A stretch of DNA of 64,000 nucleotides from the NCBI RefSeq assembly GCF_028554725.1, contig NC_071671.1, positions 44,858,501 through 44,922,500 on the forward strand, written 5' to 3'. Below, in pieces: positions 26,201-33,529 of this stretch. The notes beneath the pieces are model-generated. The model was given only the letters and a program-made list of their open reading frames with translations. It did not search any database and was not told the origin of the DNA. Positions within the stretch are counted from its first letter, which is position 1, and each line of letters starts with the position of its first letter. This DNA is from Zeugodacus cucurbitae (Eukaryota; Arthropoda; Insecta; Diptera; Tephritidae). Made by a program: the position numbers and the translations under genes.

Positions 26201-28085
26201 GAATTATATAGTAATCTACATCCTGGTTTGTTGCCAATTTTGGATATTTATTTAAATATGCATACATATTTACATAACTTTTTAGTATATATTTTAAAGA
26301 TTACGATTTCGTTGCCTTTCAACACTCTTTATTTAAATTCCTTTACCGAATGTCTTCCACAGTTTTGTGCCCTTGGTACGCTCTCCCTGCTTACACTTGT
26401 CGCCGGCAAGGCGCTGATCGATCAACAAGCCGCCGAATCGCAAGCGCACAGCGCCACCGTCGCTCAGCAGCGCATCGGCTGGGATCACGATCACCATGAG
26501 GTGGTCCACGATCATCACTATCACGAGCATCATCACGATCCGGGCTTCTGGAAGAAGAAAGTAACGTGGAAAGAAGGTTGGAAAAAGATTTGGAAACCAG
26601 CGAAGAAACAAATTTGGAATCCTTCATGGAAGCAAATCTGGAAACCGATCTGGGTGCCAGTTAAGGTACCCGCCTGGAAGGATATCAAAGTGCCAGCGTG
26701 GAAGCAAGTGTGGAAGCCCATATGGAAGGAGATAAAGGTGCCCGCCTGGAAGGAGATACAAGTACCGGATTGGAAGAAGATTTGGAAGCCGGTGTGGGTG
26801 CCAACTAAGGTGCCCGCATGGAAAGATATACAAGTGCCGGCGTGGAAGCAAATTTGGGTGCCTGTGTGGAAGGAGATACAGGTGCCAGCATGGAAAGAAA
26901 TACAAGTACCCGAATGGAAGCAATACTGGACGCCAGAGTGGATTAAGGTGGGAATACCTGGTGAGAAGTATTTGGGTAAAGATCCCCAAGGTTGGGAATA
27001 TACCAGTCACGATCTGTGGAAGAAGAAATTGGTTTGGAAGTCACATTGGAAAAAGATATGGAAGCCAGCGAAGAAGCAAATTTGGGTGCCAAGCAAAAAA
27101 TTGGAGTGGAAAGAGGAATGGAAGCAAATCTGGAAACCAGCGAAGAAACAAATCTGGGTTGACGACAAGAAATTGGAATGGAAGGAAGCGTGGAAACAAA
27201 TCTGGAAGCCAGCCAAGAAACTCATTTGGATTCCCGACAAGAAACTCGAATGGAAAGAGTCCTGGGTGCAAATTTGGAAACCGGCGAAAAAACAAATTTG
27301 GGTCGAAGATAAGAAGCTGGAATGGAAGGAAGCATGGAAACAGATTTGGGTACCTGGCTGGAAGGAAATTTGGGTGCCAGCATGGAAGAAAATCTGGCGA
27401 CCGGTAATCATATCCGAATGGTTCCCCACGCCAGATCATCACGATCACCACCACGAACACGTGGAGCATGGCTGGGATCGCAAAGATGTCCAGTCGCAAG
27501 GCGGTAATAAAGTGGTGTGGAAGCGCGACGACAAAGCGACACAACTCAAACCCGTCGCCACCGCTGATTTTCAATCGGCTAAAGCGACTGAGGTGCGAAC
27601 ATCAGCTGCGGTGGGCACACAACCCGTAGCCGTAGCGGCGGCGGCGCAAACGCCGGTTCAGGGCTTCAAATTTCCCGGTGCGTAGATAATTGCGCTGAAA
27701 GAATATTTTGTTGTTAAATTTCACATCAGTTGCAAGCATTTGTTGTCGTACTTGTAAATATATATTCCAGTCGTTAGTCTTTAAGTCGCTTCACAAATCG
27801 TAATTTTATTTAAATTTATTTAGTTTTAATGCGCCTATCCGTCCACCCATCCATTCATCCTCTTATTCGGACCAGTGCATAAGAATTCTTTTCCATAACT
27901 GTCGTATTATCTTAATTTAATTACATATACATATACTTATGCCACGACTATGACAAGTAAATATAAATATTTAATTTATATCTAAGTTGTTTCGGTTAAC
28001 TTCATTTTATTATTATTTAAGTGAATTACACATGTAGTTGTCATGTAAAGATGAGTGAAATAATAAAAAGTTGTTGAGTATTTTT
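17219..28085 (+). CDS. Secreted tryptophan/lysine/proline-rich repeat protein (gene model)
   Basis: Two coding exons: 17370-17393 (ATG, 8 codons, donor gtaaat) and 26363-27685 (acceptor tcttccacag), joined in phase 0 across an 8969-bp intron. The joined protein is 448 residues and starts MRIQRSLVFCALGTLSLLTL, a textbook signal peptide with two Arg and a hydrophobic core; cleavage is likely near VAGKA. Then come a His cluster (HDHHYHEHHHD), a first Trp block, a spacer (GIPGEKYLGKDPQGWEY), a second Trp block with 24-residue repeats (KKLEWKEAWKQIWKPA type), a second His cluster and an Ala/Gln/Val-rich tail. It has 53 Trp and no Cys beyond the signal peptide. No enzymatic domain is seen. It is probably an extracellular structural protein (cuticle or egg-shell type), inferred from secretion and repetition. 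It is convergent with a smaller relative at 28993-30905. Confidence 0.8.
17370..17393 (+). CDS. Trp-rich gene, exon 1 coding part
   Basis: ATG in context gaaccATGc encodes MRIQRSLV and ends at donor GTG|gtaaat, phase 0. The assignment to the exon at 26363 rests on phase match and on completing a signal peptide, the intact hydrophobic half of which starts exon 2. A 'gtgtttag' just upstream (17350-17357) could be an acceptor, in which case a further untranslated exon exists. The tract could equally be plain 5' leader. Confidence 0.65.
18970..18992. repeat. Short TTCAG tandem repeat
   Basis: Four consecutive 5-bp TTCAG units plus a partial one. Confidence 0.85.
20160..20365. repeat. TATG and CA simple-sequence tracts
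   Basis: Imperfect catacatatgtatg units (20181-20235) and a CA-rich tract (20330-20352). Confidence 0.65.
23155..23705 (+). repeat. Dispersed repeat family B
   Basis: Starts 'aatatacccttcacagg' and ends with a palindrome, 'taccctgtttagggta'. Internal marks are 'tcgttcggtttgtatggcag' and 'atgagcagcttcttg', a short GACAGACA block and 'cgcttccttctgggtgttac'. I recall near-identical text as abundant in many fly genomes including Drosophila (from memory, unchecked). An 87-codon frame across it is a chance frame of the repeat. Layout parallels family A. Confidence 0.7.
25990..26195. promoter_or_regulatory. Complex island upstream of exon 2 (possible enhancer)
   Basis: Sequence complexity is higher than in the surrounding AT-rich intron. 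Two overlapping chance frames cross it. It has no exon-like splice boundaries that fit the Trp-rich gene better than exon 1 at 17370. A regulatory role is a guess from composition and position. Confidence 0.2.
26363..27685 (+). CDS. Trp-rich gene, main exon
   Basis: Opens in phase 0 after tcttccacag with FCALGTLSLLTLVAG (core of the signal peptide) and runs 440 codons to TAG. In block 1 (26548-26950) the Trp-to-Trp steps run 6,4,4,8,4,4,4,8,8,4,4,8,8 and so on. Block 2 (27016-27421) runs 6,4,4,8,8,4,4,8,8... with four full 72-bp units and one partial. Both blocks open alike (W-KKK-hydrophobic-x-W...WKKIWKPAKKQIW). It closes with WKKIWRPVIISEWFPTP before the second His cluster. The frame is open further upstream to an ATG at 26258, but that stretch looks intronic. 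Confidence 0.9.
   Translation, partial: FCALGTLSLLTLVAGKALIDQQAAESQAHSATVAQQRIGWDHDHHEVVHDHHYHEHHHDPGFWKKKVTWKEGWKKIWKPAKKQIWNPSWKQIWKPIWVPVKVPAWKDIKVPAWKQVWKPIWKEIKVPAWKEIQVPDWKKIWKPVWVPTKVPAWKDIQVPAWKQIWVPVWKEIQVPAWKEIQVPEWKQYWTPEWIKVGIPGEKYLGKDPQGWEYTSHDLWKKKLVWKSHWKKIWKPAKKQIWVPSKKLEWKEEWKQIWKPAKKQIWVDDKKLEWKEAWKQIWKPAKKLIWIPDKKLEWKESWVQIWKPAKKQIWVEDKKLEWKEAWKQIWVPGWKEIWVPAWKKIWRPVIISEWFPTPDHHDHHHEHVEHGWDRKDVQSQGGNKVVWKRDDKATQLKPVATADFQSAKATEVRTSAAVGTQPVAVAAAAQTPVQGFKFPGA
27686..28085 (+). other. 3' untranslated region of the Trp-rich gene
   Basis: Non-coding, AT-rich, from the TAG stop to shortly after the poly(A) signal at 28062. Confidence 0.55.
28062..28067 (+). terminator. Poly(A) signal of the Trp-rich gene
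   Basis: AATAAA about 375 bases after the stop codon, followed by GT/T-rich 'gttgttgagtattttt'. Confidence 0.55.
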
Positions 28086-28900
28086 TATACCATAATAAAT
28101 TATGACTATGTCGTTTATTTACTTATGAATTTCCACTGAGCAGATCAAGAATTGCCATATGCGATTCTCCAATTAGCTACTCGCTAGTTTTGAGTTCTGC
28201 TTTCCTATCAAAAAATTTATATGTTGTAACAAAGTACTCAATTTGAATTCAATATAAATATTCCCAGAATATATTCAGTCGTATAACCTCTTTACATTCT
28301 ATTTTTAATGTCAGTTTCTTGTTCGTTTTGCCATTCTCCAAGTTTTGACGAATGTATTTGCAGAATCTTGAACTCTTAAAAATATATGTTAAGTTCGATT
28401 GAGACAAAACTGTTGGATAATAACAAGCAAGCCAATTGTGGATTAAGACTTCAAGTATCGACGAATTGTCTTTAGCCAATAAAAAATCTGCTAAGGTAAA
28501 TATTTTGTTTCCAGCTTATTCACCCCCCTGACTAAAGAAGTAAGTGCCAAGGTGGGTAGGTTAGTGTCGTGAGAGCGGGACAATCGCAAGGTCCACAATG
28601 GAAAAATAGCTTAGTGATTGGATAATTCGTTTTTGATAGCTGATTATCTTATATTATTTAAATATGATGTTTCGGCCGCTCTAACTTTTTCTTGGTCTCT
28701 AGTACAGTCATATTTCTGTTACGAAATTCACTACTCTCACATTTACATATATTAATGGAAATATTTCATCTTGACCTATTTACCACCACACTAATACCTA
28801 TCGTATCATAAAATATTTTATTAAAATGATTTGCAATATATGCAAGTTTAATTTATGACATGATTACATTTAATATTAAAGGAACAAAATATACAGACTA

Positions 28901-28933
<33 letters not shown>

Positions 28934-28988
28934 TGATATTTAAATAACACTAACGATATACATATTAATCTAATATTGTATTATTGAA
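28086..28988. other. Spacer between the convergent Trp-rich genes
   Basis: AT-rich; includes an (AAAT)n microsatellite at 28901-28930. No supported gene. Confidence 0.5.
28901..28930. repeat. (AAAT)n microsatellite
   Basis: Seven to eight tandem AAAT units. Confidence 0.9.
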
Positions 28989-28991
28989 CTC

Positions 28992-28997
28992 TTTATT
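28992..28997 (-). terminator. Poly(A) signal overlapping the stop codon
   Basis: On the minus strand the last codons read GTT GAA TAA AG, so AATAAA overlaps the TAA stop. A second AATAAA on this strand lies at 28817-28822, which may be the one used. Confidence 0.4.
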
Positions 28998-29431
28998 CAA
29001 CACTTAGTTCACGTACACGCGTGCGTTTTACACCTTTCTTCCAGCCACCACTTCCACTGCTGCTATAAACAGAACCGTAACTACCGGTACTACCGCTACG
29101 CCAACCGCTGTAGCTTTTGCCTGAGCGTAGACCACTGCTGCTACTGCTGCTGCTGCTGCTGGATGAGCTCGAAGTGCCATCAACGTAGCTGCTGCTACTT
29201 TTCCAGCCACTGCTGGTGCTGTCGATCACGCCATCCTTGCGCACCTCCCAGCCCGGTGGCACCTTCGGCAGTGGCACCCACTCATTCTGCACGACCGGAG
29301 TCCAGACCTTCTTCCAAATGGGCACGTAGATCGCTTTCGGCCGCCAATATTTCACCCAGCGTGATTTCCATTCGACATTTCGTTTCCAAAAGCCATCTGA
29401 TTCGGGATCGTTGCTATTGGTGTGTTGTACA
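28993..29431 (-). CDS. Small Trp-rich gene, exon 3
   Basis: Carries the whole Trp module (Trp steps 6,4,4,10,4,8,10), a Ser homopolymer of 13 residues encoded mainly by AGC/AGT (near 29150) and a basic C-terminus (KRTRVRELSVE). Confidence 0.9.
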
Positions 29432-30905
29432 CTAATATGGTGAAGTGTGGTGAAAAAGAAAGAGTGTTGTGTTAAAGTAAATGCTTAGCTACTTTTAGGC
29501 GTTTCTGCAGTCAATTACTTACACTGTGGTCTGCGAAGTGGAATGCGCAGCACAAGGTGTGCCGAAAAGTGCTATGACGAAGAAAGCGGCGCATATGCCA
29601 ATGCATGTTGTTAACTATAAACATTATATTATTGATAAATTATTTTGTTCTGTACAGTTTCGTATAAATAGTATATATAACATAGACTTTTTGAACTTTG
29701 AATATAGCGAGGTGAAAACTTAATAATACCTGAAATGTGGAATAAACCATAGTATTTTTAAAATTAGAAAGGAAGTGAAATTTTATCAACAGTAACTCAA
29801 AATTGGAAATCGGTTATGCCCACTTAAATAATCGATAAACTACCAATACTTTTACTTTAATTATTTTTGAAATGTAAATGGTTTTTCATTCATTAGTATT
29901 TGAGAAAGAACCTTCTAAGGAATCTAGGAATATCAGGGAGGCAACACTGTCCTTGAACTCGCTATCTGTGCGCTCAAAGCTGGTTAGAAGGTGCCTGACC
30001 TCATTGTCAAGAGCATCAGACTACTTTACTATTAGACTCGTGTGGGTGCTAGGTCATAGCGGAATCGCTAGGAACTGCAAAGCTAATGAGCTCGCACGTA
30101 AGGGCGCTTCAGCCGAATTCTCATCAGCTTGGGAACGAGCTAGTACTCTATTGTCTTCCTGCGTTCTGGTACTAGATCAGTGGACCTCACACGAGCTCAG
30201 AAGAGGGTGGCTTAGGACCAGCACCTGCGGGACTGCGTGATCCTAGAGGGGATCGTAGGAGATCCACTGAACTATTTGCTTTCAGTTCGACTCGCCGCTC
30301 TGATAGGGGTCCCTACTGGACACGGTCAAATGTGTTCACATGGTTGCTAGTTGGCGATGTTGCATGGCGGAAGACGAGATTGAAATATCTACACACTTTC
30401 TCCGTCACTGTCCTGCTTTTGCAAGACTTAGGCAGAAACAGGCAAGACATTCGGCGAACCAGATGAATTGGGCCGTTTTTATATTAACCGCCTTAACAAA
30501 TTTGTAACAGGTACAAAGCGCTTTGTCGACGCCTGACAACTGTGATATCCATATATAGGAGTACGCGGCAACAATGGCGATGCTTCCGCATGGCAAGTCA
30601 AAGCTCAAGTTTTATTTTTTAAAACAAACAGCCTAACTCTCAGTAGCACCATTATGGGTTTAAAGACTTTCTTTGTGGGTTTAAATATCACTAATAAGAC
30701 ATTTTCAACGATCAAGTACAAATATAAAGATTAGATTCACTCGAACTTCTTTAATCGTCTGCTTTATATATCACAAATAGCAATAAGCGTAGTATTTTAT
30801 AATTGATCGGAACTCACTTTTGAAAACATTTTCGTTTGTTTCACTCTTAAATTTTGTAACAGTTGAATTTTTTAACAAATCACAGTCCACTAATTCAATC
30901 GATCA
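28993..30905 (-). CDS. Small secreted Trp-rich protein with Ser-rich tail (gene model)
   Basis: Three coding exons on the minus strand: 30818-30829 (ATG TTT TCA AAA, donor gtgagt), 29523-29614 (donor gtaagt) and 28993-29431 (acceptor atattag). Phases are 0 and 2 and all junctions keep the frame, giving 180 residues. The start MFSKLTTCIGICAAFFVIAL is a clear signal peptide ending near CAAHS. The mature part has one Trp module (GFWKRNVEWKSRWVKYWRP... WKKVWTPVVQNEWVPLP), then PPGWEVRKDG, a long Ser run and a Gly/Ser/Arg tail. The module matches the opening and closing signatures of the large neighbour at 26363-27685, so the two are probably diverged duplicates. It is probably extracellular and structural; function unknown. 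Confidence 0.85.
29523..29614 (-). CDS. Small Trp-rich gene, exon 2
   Basis: Begins after 'ttatag' with LTTCIGICAAFFVIALFG, the hydrophobic part of the signal peptide, and ends ACA GT|gtaagt. It contains no in-frame ATG, which proves an upstream exon is needed. Confidence 0.8.
29878..30660 (+). pseudogene. Non-LTR retrotransposon RNase H/C-terminal fragment
   Basis: 'FTIRLVWVLGHSGIARNCKA' followed by NELARKG is the end of an RNase H domain (usual form GHSGI..N..AD.LAR). The normally acidic residue is Asn here. After a frameshift near 30200 comes the RRSTELFAFS motif, then decayed tail and 3' region with 'ccttaacaaatttgtaac'. It lies antisense within intron 1 of the small Trp-rich gene. It is dead: stops, a frameshift and the lost catalytic residue. 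Confidence 0.75.
30818..30829 (-). CDS. Small Trp-rich gene, exon 1 coding part
   Basis: Context acgaaaATG is an excellent fly start site. Four codons (MFSK) are followed by a canonical gtgagt donor in phase 0, exactly what exon 2 requires. The 1203-bp intron between them contains the retrotransposon fragment at 29878. Confidence 0.75.
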
Positions 30906-30909
30906 CCAC

Positions 30910-32731
30910 ACCAGACACATCGAAGCTTCATTTGATTATAAAACGTCGGCGCTTTCTTTTGTCGCATTAAATACCCCGTCCGATTTTTGCCGATAAAGAC
31001 GATATTCACACTTTCGTACACAGTACAAACATACAATTATTTATAGTTGATTTGATGCATTTCAATTCGGAGATGCATTGAAAATCGTCCAAAAATTCGG
31101 CAATTTGCATTATTACGTCGCCTAAAGTTTAACGTTTTATATGTGAGAGACGTTATGTCTAGCTTCCCCCGTGTGGAAGTAAATACATAGTTGTCGATTT
31201 ACACGTGCGCACTTGTTCAGCGCAGACACCATTTCTTTTTTATTTGTTGATTGGAAACGCACTCGGAATGAGGTATATATGAAACTCATCAAGATTTAAT
31301 TAGGAATTCTACACATGCCACAGTTGGGGCGACAAATACAACCGCATAATAGATGCACGTATGTATATACGATATACGACTACAATACATACTTATTCGT
31401 AGCAAATCAATAATATTTTGGATTGGAAGAGTTTAAATGCATTTTATCATCGTCAAGGTGAGGTTAGCATATATCGCTGATCCGCGAGATTAGAACAATT
31501 CTCTAACTACTTCTTTGGGAAGTCTTGTCCTTTATTGACAAAACGACTAAATCAATCACAAAATTTTTTTTTATTATCTTTGATTCACCTCGATATCTGA
31601 AGGTAAGCATATAGATCTGTGGGTCAGTTTAAAAGGAAGTACCGATTGGTTGATGACCAGTTAAAACTCCAGATACTAAGGAAAACCTAAGAGCTCAGTA
31701 GAGTTTTGCGATTCACGTCGGGCCTGAAGGATCATCTGACTATAAAAAAGCAATACAACAGCAAACCTCCGCAATGAAGTGACCATCCACAATGAAGGCT
31801 GGAATGAGGTAATAGCTATGACTTTAGTTAACGAATTCTTAGCTTCAGTATTACCGATATCGAGCTACTTCTTGATAAGACTGTCTGAGCACATTGAAAT
31901 CGTAAAGGACACTATGATGATACTTAAAAAACTAGATCTATATCAACATCTTTGTGGAATTAAATGGAAGTGTTCTCTGAGAATTTTTGAAAAATTTCCG
32001 AAGCACCTAACTATAAATTTAATTATAACTATTTTAGCTACATTTTCAGTAGTGTCAAAATGGACCTGGTATCCTCAATTGTTAAGTCAACTCAATTTGT
32101 TGTGAATCCTCACATTCAACTACCACATACTACTACTGACGGCGAATATAGCAGGTGCCGAACAAAATAAATAAATATTAAGAGCATTTTTCACAACCGT
32201 TTGCTTGAATCTCAAAATAAACATTTAAATTCAAGTCGAATACGAGGGGAGTCAATGTTATTCAGTTTTGAAGAGGTGATAAAAACAAAACAAAATTAAG
32301 TTTTGATTTCAACTCTTACGCAATAGAAAGTTAAAGAAAAAATAAATAAATTTAATCAATTAATTACGAGTAAACGGTATTCCAAAAATGTCGAGACAAC
32401 TACCATATGACACACATATGTACTTAGCATATTCAATTAAATTGCTATCAATCACGTGCGTAATAGGCGTTGTATTAGATGGATTATGAGTTTGTCAACT
32501 GCACTCGACAAAGTACGAAAAAATAAAAAAAATATTTTCTAAACTCTACTTGATGAACTGTGTCGAAAGATTTTGACACCACTGTGGTACTTTCAATGCC
32601 CCCGCTCCACGGAGTGGATTTCAGGCATTTTACGACGACGGTAACTGCTATGGAAAAAACACAAAAAATCAAATTTAATGGGGAATGTTTATTATCTTTC
32701 GACATCATTCTTTGCCATTTATTTTTTTTTT
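30910..32731. other. Upstream region of the small Trp-rich gene, non-coding
   Basis: The first ~300 bases (to about 31230) are more complex and probably promoter DNA. The rest is AT-rich with one unrecognised 108-codon frame (31779-32105, plus). Confidence 0.4.
30933..30942 (-). promoter_or_regulatory. TATA-like box of the small Trp-rich gene
   Basis: Minus strand 'ttttataatc'; transcription would start about 30 bases on, near 30905-30910, leaving a leader of about 75-80 bases before the ATG at 30829. No clear initiator motif. Confidence 0.45.
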
Positions 32732-32953
32732 AAGATTATCTCTTTCAAATGCTGGCTCCATCCGTTGAGCCCAATGTTCGATGACTCGTTCGAGTATTTC
32801 GATTGGTAACTGGCGAATGACAGGCGTGATGTTTTTCTCCAAGGCCTGAATCGAAGCGGGATTGTCCGCATAGACTTTAGACTTTACATATCCCCATAGG
32901 GAAAAGTCTAACGGAGTGTTATCACACGATCTTGGGGGCCCATCGACCGGCCA
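32732..32953 (-). pseudogene. Mariner transposase C-terminal fragment
   Basis: The minus strand reads 'PPRSCDNTPLDFSLWGYVKS', then 'KVYADNPASIQALEKNI' and 'LPIEILERVIEHWAQRME'. It aligns with the last third of the mariner copy at 49647 (PPRSCDLTPLDYFLWGYVKS). The third catalytic Asp (PLD) is kept but the upstream domain is missing. A dead fragment of the same DD41D group. Confidence 0.75.
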
Positions 32954-33029
32954 AAAAGTACATCAACTTGGATTAATTATATTAATATATTAATAAGAGA
33001 GGATTGAATTTCGGAGAAAGCAAGGTCTC

Positions 33030-33526
33030 TTTTCCAGTTATTTATGATAATCTAAGACGTAGACGACGACGAATTCTACGATTCGAATATTCCTTGATAA
33101 ATGGCCGCTTCGGTTTTGGGATTGAGGCGTATATACAGCATAACTTCCAACTCGAACTTCTAAAAATCGAAGATCGCCATAACTCGAACTTTTGAATTGG
33201 CAATAGCGTTTAGAAATCAAATTTCATACAAATTTCCTTCCAAAGCTCGAACTTCTATAACGCGACGTTCTCCATAACTCGAACTCTTGAAATAGCAATA
33301 GAAGTAAAATTACATACAAAATTTATTCCATAAATCAAACTTTTCCACCAGGACATAATATAAAATTTAAAATTTTACTACCGGGACAGTATTTTAAAAG
33401 AGTTTCTCTATATCGTATGGAGGCTAACATTGCATGTTTTAATGAAAATTCTCCAACTCGAAGTCTTTCTAATTAGAAGTTCTTTTGTGGATTATGGATT
33501 TTTGTCGAGTTAGAGAAGTTCCACTG
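33030..33526. mobile_element. Pogo-like non-autonomous element, right end present
   Basis: Ends 'agagaagttccactg' then TA (33527-33528); inward this reads CAGTGGAACTTCTCTAACTC, the CAGT/TA pattern of pogo-type elements. Inside, a unit with 'ataactcgaact.ttgaa...ggcaatag' and 'catacaaa.ttt' is repeated about every 95 bases. The left terminus was not recognised. Confidence 0.45.
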
Positions 33527-33529
33527 TAT

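Larger units (their letters stand above)
17394..26362 (+). other. Long first intron of the Trp-rich gene
   Basis: About 9 kb, mostly AT-rich. It includes a CTG/TTG-rich stretch (17880-18110), a TTCAG tandem (18970-18992), TATG/CA-rich blocks around 20160-20360, a richer block to 20810, one family B repeat (23155-23705) and a more complex island at 25990-26195 just before exon 2. No other gene could be supported inside it. Confidence 0.5.

Noticed and set aside
26258..26362. In-frame upstream ATG extending the large Trp-rich exon
   Set aside because: The extension is AT-rich and intron-like, and the acceptor at 26361 plus the exon at 17370 gives a far better signal peptide.
26333..27574. Long minus-strand frames opposite the Trp-rich exon
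   Set aside because: They are the antisense of TGG/AAG repeats (Pro/Leu/His/Phe-rich shadows).
29730..29750. Nearer candidate first exon (MVYSTFQ) for the small Trp-rich gene
   Set aside because: Its donor (gtatta) is weak and it gives a poor signal peptide n-region; the exon at 30818 has an ideal start context and gtgagt donor.
31779..32105. 108-codon plus-strand frame
   Set aside because: No ATG-supported start or motif; unsupported.
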